A stretch of DNA of 64,000 nucleotides from Bryopsis sp. KO-2023 (lineage: Eukaryota > Chlorophyta > Ulvophyceae > Bryopsidales > Bryopsidaceae). The stretch spans positions 5,053,501 through 5,117,500 of the forward strand of contig BSYQ01000005.1 in NCBI GenBank assembly GCA_030272585.1. Reading direction: 5' to 3'. Below, piece after piece: positions 24,801-36,462 of this stretch. The position numbers and the translations under genes are program-made. Under the pieces are notes generated by a model that was not told where the DNA came from, made no database searches, and saw only the letters and a list, made by a program, of their open reading frames with translations. Position 1 is the first letter of the stretch, and each line of letters begins with the position of its first letter.

Positions 24801-26048
24801 GGGGACCTTTGCTGTGGTGGGGGGAGCGCCGAACGGGCCAGCATGCGCACGAGAAGACCTCGTTGATAGGGTTCTGGAAGGCGTCTGGGGTAAAGAGCAC
24901 ATCAGTCTGCATCCCGACGGCGTCCAAACCGCGATCCCTTGTCGACCATACCCCACAGCAAAAGCGGTGCAATCTTGATTCCATTGAATGTCCCTGACTG
25001 CTCCAGTGACGTCTGAGCTGTGGCCCCAGTCCCCCAATCGAATCTTCCGCAGAGGGGGCAAGGAGGGGATGGGAGCCGTGCATGCGGGGGTTGGACCTAC
25101 GCTGGCCAGTCGAGTGAAACTGGACAGTCTGAACATCGCCACGCTCCCATCTCGACACCCCACCGCCACCAGATTGGCTGCATCTCCGACTCTGGCGCAT
25201 GTACCCAATAAGTCCGGATCCTCCCCCCCGTTTGTGCCTCGACACACCCACTGCCTCAGCATGACTTCATCCAGCGGGGCCAATCCCCACTCGGCAGTCA
25301 TGCACAGGGCGACTGAGCCATCGTTGAAGGTGAGCACCAGGCTTTGGACCCTTGCGGAATAATCCATGTCGATTACGCCCCCGTGGGTGGGTGGGGTGGG
25401 GATGGACACAAAGGAATGTGCCTTTTCATGCACATCCTCCCCCTCCTCCTCCTCCTCTGTTGAGATGGAGGACATTTCCAGAGTGACTGGATCCACCGAG
25501 CCACAATACCAAGATGGGGTTTCGTCACCCCATTCAAAAGTAGAACCCTGGGGCACGCTGTTCAGCAGCTCCCTCCAGAGATACCCTTGGAGCCCCCCGT
25601 CCTGCATGCCCACCAACACCATGGATCCGTCGGTGATCAAACAAGATCCCAGCCCGTTGCCGAAGAGTTTCACGCAAACCGCAGGGAAAATTTGAAAAAT
25701 TTTCAGCTTTCCTCGACCCCCCGAGCCAACCCCGGGCGGGAGCACAGCTTGAGATGATTCTTGGAGCAAAAAAAACAACAGCCAACCCCCCTCCGTCAAC
25801 GAAACGACGCTGCCCAGTGCAGGATTCCAAACCACGGCCACTTGGACCCCAACCTCCTCCAAATCCTCTGGCGATAAAACACCTTGGCCAAGTTTCACAG
25901 GATTCTGGCCCGACGACCAAATTTGGATCCCACGTCTGGACGCGAGCAGCAGCCCATTCGGGCGCGAGACGATAGCGATTATTTCGTCCTCCTCATCGCT
26001 GGGTGGAAACGCGCGATAAGCCTTGGGCCATCCACAAGGGAAGAGCAT
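21859..26048 (-). CDS. RIC1: RIC1, WD40 subunit of the RIC1-RGP1 Rab6/Ypt6 exchange complex
   Basis: Two exons, 23676-26048 and 21859-23397 (TGA), join in phase for 1303 aa. RIC1 with RGP1 activates Rab6/Ypt6 on Golgi membranes for retrograde traffic. The N-terminus (YGWP-like CGWPKAYR, then IIAIVSRPNGLLLASRRGIQIW) starts a WD40 propeller that fills about residues 1-700, with repeat-like blocks such as VRDIQWNQDCTAFAVGYGRQGIAVW. Exon 2 encodes the helical RIC1 C-terminal domain (LPCLLRRLLQRGAFREARLL, EWLLFTSLE). Length fits the family (about 1100-1400 aa). The central region 22300-22450 is acidic and charged. One short intron in nearly 4 kb of coding sequence contrasts with intron-dense neighbours. 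The start lies 273 bp from the ARP4 start on the other strand. Confidence 0.9.
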
Positions 26049-26321
26049 TTACAGCAGACGGGGGTTACAACGAAATTATTTCCTCTTCAAGTTTCCGCGC
26101 GTTTTTTTTTCCTTTCGTTTCCTTTTTGGGTCACCGTATCTTCGACGACTTTGTTTGGTGGGGGAAAAAAGTTGAAAAGTAACACACCGTTTTATTTTAG
26201 GGACGAACGTTGCGCGCTCGATTGTCTTGACGTCTGACTCGCAGCCAAACCTTCGCAACTAAAAGTGTGACATTTTGAATGTTTTTTTCTGTCTAGGAGT
26301 TTTCTGTTCCCCGACGAGAGG
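26049..26321. promoter_or_regulatory. Short divergent promoter between RIC1 (-) and ARP4 (+)
   Basis: Only 273 bp separate the two start codons, so both 5' UTRs and both promoters must lie here. The sequence is T-rich in its first half on the plus strand. I see no convincing TATA box. Confidence 0.5.
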
Positions 26322-29300
26322 ATGTCAGTGATAACGGGCGGCGGTGGGTTTTTCCCGTTTTTGGCTTCTCGCAACCAAAGCAAACATGTCTTTGAAAGTC
26401 GTGCTGTCGGAAAGAAAGGGGATCTGTCCCCAGAGAGTTCGGTTTTTTTGGATTGTCGATGATGGCGTTCGGTCGATCGAAAGGCGTGATCACTAATTGG
26501 TGCCGTGTTCACAGACGAAGTGAACGCGGTGGTTATCGACGTCGGATCTGGAAGCACTCGAGTGGGATATGCTGGGGAAGACACTCCAAAAGCGGTCTAT
26601 CCATCGGTGAGAAACCGCGAAACAGCTGAAGAACACAGATTTGGCAAATACACACAAGAAAAGAAGAAAGAAAAAAATTCCTCCCCCAGACCTTGAAACT
26701 AATTAGGTTGCTTGCCCACAGGGTGGATTCTTTTTGTATCGAACAAAAAAAATAGAATAAACTAAAAATTAATTTGTAGTCCAAACAAAAATTTAGAAGA
26801 ACTTTGGTTGATCGATTATCAGTTGATAAGTTAAAGAACAAAAAACGACTTCTTAACATATTCAGATTTTTGAGTGATAAAATCAAAGTTCATTTTTTTC
26901 GTCGTTCGTTCTTCTGTCAGTTTTCTTCTTTTGGTGGGGAAAAAGGTACTCTGAGGATACATCGTTACATTCAAAAGATTTTCCATAAGAAGCAGGAATT
27001 AGTATCATTATTAATTCTTCTTTTTTGGGGGTTCACAGTTTCTAGGTGTGGCCACGTCTGATGGAGATGCAATGGAGGTTGAGAATGGAGGGATGCACCC
27101 AGACAGTCAGGGAAAAAAATTCCACACAGGCTTTTCCTCTCTGAGCCATAGGAAGGACAACATGGAGGTGGGATTGATTGTCAGCTTTCAGAAACTTCTG
27201 GGGTGAATTAATGTTGTATCATAATTGGGAAAGATGGAGGTGTGAGTTTTTGCTCTGCAGGTGGTTTCCCCTTTCGGACCAGAGTGTATGTTTGAGGATA
27301 TGGACCGAGTGGAGGCCCTGTGGGATCATGCATTCAAGTAAAAGCTTTTTTTAAAGAAATCAACAAACTAGCAGTTTTATGAGAAGTTGTTGGACCATTA
27401 CTGGATTTCTTAAAGATCCTGAAAATCAGGATTTATTTATTTACTTATGTACATATATATATATATTTTTATTTTTTATTTTTATTTTTTTCTGGGATAC
27501 ATTCATCGGTTGAGCTCTTGTCACTCTTGTTTGGTAGGTGGATGGGACTCCATGTCTGACAAAAACAGAAAAATTGATCAATTAAACTGTCGGAAAGAGA
27601 TTCTAATTTCAATGACAAATTCAAATAATTCAACTTCAATCTGTTGTTGGTCAATTGCGTTTTTCAAATATCGCTCTCTGTTTTTTTCGTGTGTATATAT
27701 TTATTTATTTTTGTGGAATATAAAATCAGGGATAGACTTCGATTGCATCCTGAGGAGCATCCCATGTTGGTGTGCGAACCTTCAAATAATCCGCCAGCAA
27801 CGCGGGAAAAACTGGTGGAGCTGGCTTTCGAAAAATACAATCCCCCGGCTGTCTTCCTTGCCCGGAACGCAGTGTTGAGTTCTTTCGCTACTGGACGCCA
27901 AACCTCCCTCTTGGTGGATTCAGGATATAAAGGGACAACAGGTCAGGCTCCAAAAGCTCCTCCTCCTCAATACAAGCTTCAGTAAAAAGAATCGGTCGAG
28001 TTTTTCATGCCAGTGCAGAAGAAAAAAAAATTGCAACTGATTGCTGGGTCCAAAACAGATTTTTTTTTTTTTTCAGAGAACCCTGAAAACCTAAAAATCT
28101 GAAGGAAAGGTCGATGCCCTTTTTATTTATTTTTTTCAATCCCTTCTTTTCTTTTTCTTTCTTCTTTTGGGGGGGGGGGGGTTGGGGGAAGGGAAATGCA
28201 AACCCCTCCTTTGTTTCTCGAGATGTGGACAAGAAACACAATAAACAAAAAAAAGGCTTTCGCCAATCCATCCTGGAGGTGGGTCACCACCATCATCTCT
28301 GATTAATTTCATTTCAATTCTTTTTTTTTCTTTTTTTTTCCTTTTAGGCTGCAATGCGATCAAATCCGATACATGATTTGGTTTTCCCTTATACAGTGGC
28401 TGCTGTGCATGATGGCTACGTGCTGCTGAAAAGCGTGACTTGGACCCCCCTTGGTGGAGCGCTTTTGACGGAATGCATGCGGCGATGTGTCGATCCAGAT
28501 GCCACTCTCATGAAGCCAAGATATGCATTCAAAAAAGTGGAAAGATCACCAGGGATGTACGAGGTAAGCTTTCTTTTTCCTTCAGTGGGTTTTCTTTCTG
28601 TTTTTTTCTCCCTTAGTTTTATGTTGAAAATACTGTGGGGCTCCATGGTGGATTTCCACCAATGGTGGGAATTTCCCCCACTTTTCATTACCACGGTTTT
28701 TGCTAAATCGCTGTTCGTATATGGGGATAACACCATCGCACAACATTTTGGATGCTTTGCGAATTTTTCCTAACGAAGTATAAAACTGAAGCACATCAGA
28801 TGCAGTTCAGTGACATTTTTGTCAAAAATTAAAAATAAAATTTCGTAAAAACTTTTCATTTTTTTGCCTCATTTTCGGCAAAGATTTGAAGGAAGATATG
28901 ATATTCGGTTGAGCAGAAACAGAGCATGAAGGGTGGTTGTATTGTTTTTGTTATTGATTTTTTTTTTTTGGGGGGGGGGGCAGGTGGAGCCTGTGGAGAC
29001 ACCGCTTGTTCGTGACAGCTACAGGCGATACTGCATCAATCAGATTTCAGCGGACCTCAAGGAGTCCATTTGCAGAGTTGCTGATTCCACTTTCGTCGAA
29101 GGGGAAAATTCTAACATCCCGACTGTTAGCTATGAGGTACATAAATACCATCAAGCCAACCAGAAACAAAAAAAAATTAGTAGAGTTGCAGTAAAATATG
29201 GCCAAGTTTTGGGAGCTGTTTTTTTCTTCCTCAGGAAAGAAAGGGCCCAGATAACTAGTTTAATTTAAATTAGCTGTTTTTTAAATTTAATGACAGCTCG

Positions 29301-31284
29301 ATTGAAAATTTCATTCAGGTGCCGTTTTGGCAGGGAAGTCTGGAATTTGATTTCTGGATTTGATGTGAGCTTTCATTATTTTAACTGTTTGTGTTTTGCC
29401 GTTTTTGATTTTCTCTTTCGATGTGATTTTTCGTGGCTGTTCAGTTGCCGGATGGTGCAGAAATTCAAGTTGGGCCGGACAGATTCAAAGTGCCTGAAGT
29501 TTTGTTCCAGCCGGTGGGTAATTTTAGTAAAAAAAGAAGAAAAGAAAATTTATAAATCTCTAATTTTTGCCTTTTAGTTTTACGATGGGGCAGCATCAGG
29601 CTGTGCAGAGTTGGGGTGTGGTGAAAACACTGCTTTTCTTTTCTTTTCTTTTTTTGTTGCTTTGTCTGTCTTTGCATCTTATGTAACGCTAGAATAGAAA
29701 AGAGGGGTTAGGAATGCGAGTTAGGAAGAAAAAAAAAAATGCTTAATGAAGTTGAAATGATACGGAATTGACCTTCAAATCTCAGGAAGGTCTTTTTGCT
29801 TTTTTCATGGACAATGGGGCAGGATCTCCATCTTTTTTTTTCCCGGCCAATTCTGTTTGGCTTTCGGAGGCAAGCATATTTTCAGTTTTTTTTCTCTTCT
29901 CTTGATTCTCTGTATGCCTTTTTTTTGTAATTTGAGATGGGGAAGTTTGTTTTTTTTTCTATACAGGATTTGCTGTCGACTTTTCCAGGCACGATGGACC
30001 CAGAATTTCCTTCTGGGGTGCCGAGTATGAGCTTGCCTGGAATTGTGGTGGAGTGCATAAACAAATGCGATGTCGATATTCGAAGGGAGCTGTACAATGG
30101 TGCAATACTCACAGGTAGAACAATATATTCAAGATATAGAAAATACAAATCTACGTTTTATTTTTAGTCTTTCTGTTTTTCTTTTTAATTCAATATTACT
30201 TTGTCTGGCATGTTCTGTGCATTCAAAGAAAATAACGGAGAGTTAAAACAAAACCACTAATGTTTCAACTACGTTTTTTGATGGTGGTGTGCATCGGTCG
30301 GTGGTTTACTTTGAAATTTCACGGATTGAAAAAATAAAAGCAATTTGCAATGTAATCCTCGTGTTTTTGTTTTTTTTTTCGTTGTGTGATTGTGTGCGAT
30401 TTTTTTTATTTGATATCTACTTGGAAAGCTATGTGTGGTGATTGTTGAAGGCGGAACTTCGTTGTTTTCACAAATGAGGGAGAGGCTGGAAAAAGAACTG
30501 GTGGATCTAGCACCTCAGGCCGTCAAAGTCAAGGTGAGCGTGCGCAGCTCAAATAAGCTGACCCCTGAAAGTGCTTTTATTTTTGGCTGAAAAATCGCCA
30601 TTTCGCAGCTCCATTTCCACAGCAAGAACATCTACTTTTCGACAGCCATGTTTTCACCAGGAAGACTCCTACCTCTCATTTCTTTGATTTCTGTTGCGCT
30701 ATTCACAATTCAAAATTTTCTGCAAGAGGTCGATTAGATCCTCACCCAAATATGATTCGACACAGGTCATGCAGCCAGTGAACGCCACAGAAAGAAGATT
30801 CAGCGTTTGGATCGGTAGGTTGCATGATTTTCTTGTTCGAAAGCACATGTGTAGAACCACCAAAACTCGACTTCATTATCAGTGCACCTTCCCATAGCCT
30901 GGTTGTCTCGACGCCTTGTACAAAATAGAAAAAGAATTGGAATCTGGAATCTTTTTACACTTGAGTAGGTCCTGGGGCCTGTTTCGAGTCTCAATCAATG
31001 AGCTGTTCATGCACACCATCATCCTCTTTCATTTTTTTTTACGTATTGTTTTATAATAAGGATCACAAAACAAATACTTTCCACACCACCCAGCACTCTC
31101 CAATCGTCCATCCACTGGCATTCGAACTGCACACCTCTTGTGTCATTGAACATAAGAATCGGGGTGTTTTTTTTCGCCAGGTGGCTCTATTTTGGCATCG
31201 CTGGGGTCCTTCCAGCAAATGTGGATGTCGAAAATGGAGTATGAAGAACAGGGCACCAGCCTCATTCACCGGCGAGCACCGTGA
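26322..31284 (+). CDS. ARP4: Actin-related protein 4 (ARP4/BAF53), chromatin-remodelling subunit
   Basis: Twelve exons join in phase: 26322-26343, 26515-26606, 27039-27167, 27261-27337, 27730-27941, 28397-28563, 28984-29136, 29445-29513, 29967-30114, 30451-30533, 30766-30814, 31181-31284 (TGA), for 434 aa, against ~440 in plant ARP4. ARP4 is a nuclear actin-fold subunit of the SWR1, INO80, NuA4 and SWI/SNF complexes. Recognisable blocks: [20 protein letters not shown] (first phosphate loop), [70 protein letters not shown]. The second phosphate loop reads DSGYKGTT instead of the DCGGGST of plant ARP4. The acceptor of exon 7 follows T12-G11-CAG. Confidence 0.95.
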
Positions 31285-32065
31285 GGCCCGGATTAAACTT
31301 TTGGGGGGAAAGTGCAGCGTTTATTTAGAGTCGAAATGTTTTAGAATTTGAGGGATTCATCTCGCATAATAGGTATTGTCAAGGATCAGGAAAATAGACC
31401 TTGCCATTTGTAACACAATTCATGAACATTGGAGTTGAGATTTCAGATGGTGAATGTGCATTCTTTTCCAAAAACCCTTGAATTCGACCTCCCAGTGAAC
31501 GTACCCATCCAAACCTGGAAGCGGGCCTTTGCTTGGGAAAGCTAAAATCAATCACTTTACTAAGAGTTGCAAATCAGCAGACCTCTGACCTCAGACGTCT
31601 GAACTGAACATCAGGCGTCAGGTTCAGTTCAGGTCAGACAGGGACGTGTCTGAAAACTCCCAACAGCAGAATCTCGACGATCACACGAGGCAAAGGCAGG
31701 TCGCTGTCTGCACCAATGCCACGCAAGTGCCTGGAGGAGACTCTGCGCGACTCTGCGCAGTCGCCAAGAAAGGCCGATCCAACATGTGTCCGCGCTCTGC
31801 CGATGGAGTTTATAGGATTGAGCGAGCGACTTTCCAAATTCCAGGAGCGATCGATTCTGCTTCTGGAAACGGGGGCCTGGGATCTGGCGGCGGGCTTGCG
31901 CATTGCTCCAGAGCGGGATCGTTCACTCCGTTGGAAACTCCAGGAAAGGACTTCTCGCTTTGGAAATCGAACTGGTCGTGGTCCGCCGCCAAAAACGGCG
32001 GCCGACGCCACAATAAGGGTGGGAGAGCAATTTCTTTCAAGGATCATTCCAAGCTGTGAGTAATA
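31285..32065. other. Intergenic region upstream of the SSD protein gene
   Basis: The second half (31600-32065) is more GC-rich and open in several frames. A plus-strand frame at about 31716-32063 stops just before the ATG at 32066 and is the most protein-like, but it has no domain and no splice link. I treat it as 5' UTR or a possible upstream ORF. Confidence 0.35.
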
Positions 32066-35000
32066 ATGTTGCGAACGGAGCCCTGGTTGCGACTGGCGTT
32101 CGGCCATGTGGGGGTGGCGGCGGCAAAGCGCTCGTACTGGATTTCGGGGGCAATGACGATCTTACTGCTCGGCATTGGATTCGGTCTCATGGGGTTGCAT
32201 GTGGAAAATGATGTCGTGGATCTATGGATTAGTCAGCGAGGCCGCATCCACAAAGAGAAAAAGTTCTACGAAGAGAATTTTGAGGTGAAAACGCCTCAAG
32301 TGAGTGCATTCATAATCCAAGGGAAAAACGGGGTGGAAAATCTCCTGCAACCCAAAGTACTGGAGGAAGTGTACGATCTGCAGCAATGGATCAGGGTTTA
32401 CAAATACCAGCATGGGGTCGACTACCCAGAAATATCGCTGGAGAATATGTGTTACAAGACGTTGAACAGAGAGGCCCAGGAGCCATGCTTCCAGTACACT
32501 CCCTTGGATTGCTTCATGGAGGGTCGGGTGTTCAATGTGGGTGGTGAAAAAAACTCGAAGTATAATGCGATCTATGATGTCAGGCCATCATACAAAGCTT
32601 TCGACTTCGACGAGGATTTCACGGAGGAGTATGTCAGGGATCATTGTGTGCAATGGACCAATGTGGGGGCTGCCGATACGATGCTGATGGGGGATTTCGA
32701 CCATGGGGTGAATTCCAGAAACGAAACGGTCATTCGATCAGTGAAAGCTTTCAGGATCGCCTTTGGGACAAAGACTCCGGAAGCTTTGGTTGAGGATGGG
32801 CTGTCATATGTGGAATTCCTCGAATCTCGGACAGCGGTTTCTGAAGAGGAGGGAGTTTGCCCCGATGCGGATGCATGCGATGATTGCATCGAGACCTTAG
32901 ATTTGGACACTGCTGTGAAGGCGGGTTGCGTTCCAGGCCCCGTGAAACAACCGGACAGTTGTTGTGAATTGATGACCTCGCTCAGGGCTAGCCCATGTGT
33001 TGAGCAACTGTTTCAGAAGAAGCCTGATGTACGGGCGCTGGGTAATGTTGTGTTTGGGGCCTGCTCTCTGCCCCTCGTAGAGTTGGAAAAGCGATGTTCG
33101 AATGAATTGGCCATGAAAGGTGGGTCGATGGTGATCGCTTTGGTAATCCATACCCCTTAGTTATGTGTTTATGCAACTGACAAAGAAAAGCTACTCGATC
33201 AAGAGAGCATAATGTCTGGTTTTCTCATCTGAGGTGTTTATTTTTCCCTTGTTAATGTGCAGGTCTATCCCAAAATGTGGGGGGCACGCCAGAGGTTGTC
33301 GCCCCCACGGAGGAATATCAGCAAGCAAATGAGGATCCCCCTCACCCAGTATGCGTTTGCCTGATTGATAATGAAGACCCCGGATGTGCTACCGCTGCGA
33401 TTGAGCTGATCACCAACGAGCCCCAATGGCGCGAATCTTTCGTTTCAGCCCAAACAGGAAATGCCAGCGCCATTACCGAAGTCACCAGGATTCTCACGGA
33501 AGAAGTAGGCTGCTGGGAGGGGGACGATACGGCCGAACAGGAAAAAGACGCCAATAAATCAGAAACACCAGATGTGTGTGCATGCCTGGTCGATACGGAA
33601 GATCCAAAATGCCTTTCTGGTGCTGCATCCACGATCAGTGAGAGACCTGATTTGCTGGAGCCTTTTTCAGCAGCATCGAAGGGTGACACAGAGGCTCAAG
33701 CGTTCCTGGCTGGAATTTTGATCAACGATTTGAAATGCTCGGTTGGTCGGAGAAGGCTGCAGGGCTACAGCCCAGTGTCGGAAGATGGTGGCGATGTTGA
33801 GGTGATATACAAACCCAGGGTTCTCATTGAACGAAATGGGGTACGGACCGAAAAGCAAGCCAGGGAATTGTTGCATGGCTGGGAAAAGGCTTGGCAAAGA
33901 GCTGTGGATAAAAAAGTGAAGCGATACAACCACATCACCGTTTCTTGGATCGCATCCAGTACATTGGACGACACCACCGAAGAGGCTGGGAAAGCCCAAG
34001 GTCCTCTGCTGTTACTAGGATACGTTCTAGTGTTGCTGTATGTTATTCTCTTCTTTGCGTTCGATCGACAAGGGTGCAAGCTCCGGGTGGCATCCTCCCC
34101 ACCAGGGCCGTTCCTTGGAATGCTGGGGTTCTTTTCGATCATCTTGGGGGTTTTCTCGACGTTCGGGATCATAGGCATGTTGTCATTCACTTCCATCAAA
34201 GCTTCGGCAATCACGGTTCAAATCGTACCCTTGCTGATGGTGGGGTTGGGGATAAACGATTTCTTCGTGCTGGCGAGCTCTTTAAAATCAGCATGCGACG
34301 TGCATCCATCTGGACCTCTTCAAGAAATCATGAAAGAGACGATGGCTTGTGGAGGGACCAGCGTTACTCTCTCTTCGGCAGCCAACGCAGCTGCTTTTGC
34401 ATTGGGGGCTCTGAGCCCGATTCCAGCCGTCATGTGGTTCAGCATGCATATGCTGATCGGAGTGATAATGGCGTATGTTGTCTCAATGACCATCATTCCA
34501 TGCATTTTGGCTTGGGGGGCCCAGCGGTGGATCGCCGGACAAGGATGTTCAGTGTTTTGTTGCTTCCCCACCGGAAATACAGCAGCCGATTCTGGTGGAG
34601 AGCCGAAAGCACCAAAGACGGTGGATACACCCCCGGCCGGACCAAAACTAGCAGACAGGCCTCCCCCACAAGCTCCTGGGGAATCTGGGTGCAGCAGAGT
34701 GTACAATGCTTTCATTCTGCTGCTCTCTGCTGGGCTGATTGGAATCAGCATCTGGGGAATCACTCAATTCGACCAAGGATTGAACCCATCGCAAGCTGTT
34801 CCGAAGGGCAGCCAGCTGTATCGATTTCTGAAGCCTAACGAGGAGCACTTCCAGTCATTCCCTGTATACGTGGTGTTCAAAAATGGGCAAGACTTTTCGG
34901 ATACGGAGGTTTTCCAGGCAGCCAGGAAAGCTGAAATGGACTTCGTTATTGATGGGTACAAGACAGACATCAGGTCAAAGGTCACCTCATGGATGGAATA

Positions 35001-36462
35001 TTACACTCAGTACGTCGAGGCGAAAGTGTGTGCCAATGCGGTTTGTTTGAACGAGGTGGAGTGGATTTGGGACGAGTTCTTTTCTAGAGATTTCGGCCAG
35101 AACGATATTTGCCAGCGATTGGACGACCCTGCGAAATGCCCAGCAGCATGTGCTGATTACTGCCCCCAAGGGGCTGTGGACTCCCCTCATCGATGTCAGT
35201 TGAGCAGTGATGAGCGGTCGTGTTTCTGCCCATGGAGGCCTAAACTCAAAAAAGAGCTCTTCTACGAAACCCCCGCAGATTTCGATGGGTCGATTTCCAG
35301 CTTCTGGGTGGATTTCTTGACCAACACCACGACGGGAGCGGTTGCTCAAAGCTTGATAAGATTCGATGGATCGAGTGCTACGGAAAGGAACGGGGTTGGT
35401 GAAGTGGAGGCTTTCCGGACTTTGGCGTTCGTGGAGGATGTGCCCTCAGTCCAGGAGAAATTGAGACATTTGAAAAAAGGGAGGGAGGTCATTGACAAGG
35501 AGAGCATCGATGCTTTCCCATTCGATTACACGGTGGGGTGGATTTCCAATTTTAGTTTTCTTAATGTACAACTCATTTCCTAATGGAAGAATATCTTAGT
35601 AAATGAACTCTACGTTCCTTTGTGAATTTCCTGGGGATTCATAATATTGAAATGATCTGTTGAAACTCAAGGGCTTTAGGCTATTTTCCTTCACAGGTCT
35701 ATGCAGTCGGCGAGCAATACGACCAACTTCCACAGAGAACGATGATTGCAGTTTCGATTTCAGTGGTGGTGGCGGCTGGAATCATGATGCCCCTCATTTT
35801 ACACTGGTTCACCGCTGCGATCGTTACCTTTTGCATTCTCGTGGCGGTGACGATATCTGCAGGGATTTCCCACTGGATGGGCTTGCATTTGAACTATGCT
35901 CTGTACGTTTCCCTGGTGGTGGCGGTGGGGCTGTCTGTGGAGTTTTGTGCTCATATCGCAAGGTATGCAATTGGGGAGGGGGGGCAGCGAAACACATCCA
36001 AAATTGTTTATCCAAGACCCATGACCTTCTTTCTTCCATCTTTTTTTTTTTCAGTCAGACGGGGAGGAGGGTTCAAGATTGAATATCCTTGCAGGGAAAA
36101 TATGCATAGCTTCTTAGGGAAACTAACAGTTAAGTGACTTTTCTGTCAGGGAGTTTATGGTCACCCCTGGCAGCAGAGCCTCCAGAAGTCGCAAAGCCCT
36201 GCAGAATATGGGGTGTGCTGTTTTCAATGGTGGAATCACCACTTTCCTGGGCCTTCTTCCGGTTGCTTGGGCAAAATTCCCTTATTTTCAGAGATATTTC
36301 TTTGGACAATACTCCGTCGTGGTTGCTTCTGGGCTCTTCGTCGGCCTTGGATTGCTTCCAGTTTTGCTGGCGTTGATAGGGCCGAACGCTTATGTGCACA
36401 ATCCATCAAGAAAACAGAGGGAAAAAGCTGGTGGTCAGACAGAGGGCGCGAACACTGCTTGA
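32066..36462 (+). CDS. RND/NPC1-Patched-like membrane protein with sterol-sensing domain
   Basis: Four exons, 32066-33119, 33263-35532, 35697-35962 and 36150-36462 (TGA), join in phase for 1300 aa. TM1 lies near residues 26-46. A large lumenal Cys-rich domain follows, with an internal duplication beginning VCVCLIDNEDPGC (~residue 382) and VCACLVDTEDPKC (~455). Residues ~598-775 form a five- to six-helix sterol-sensing-domain segment including MVGLGINDFFVL, the counterpart of the conserved VGVD motif of NPC1. TM7 lies near 831-851, a second lumenal domain with many Cys at ~1000-1080, and a final helix bundle at ~1160-1285 (VVVAVGLSVEFCAHIAR). This two-fold RND layout is used by NPC1, Patched and DISP to move lipids; substrate and membrane are unknown. 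Charged residues typical of proton coupling are reduced. Confidence 0.8.

Noticed and set aside
31646-32059. Three overlapping long frames before the SSD gene
   Set aside because: They coincide with a GC-rich stretch, lack domains and splice links, and are best explained as 5' flank; an upstream ORF remains possible.
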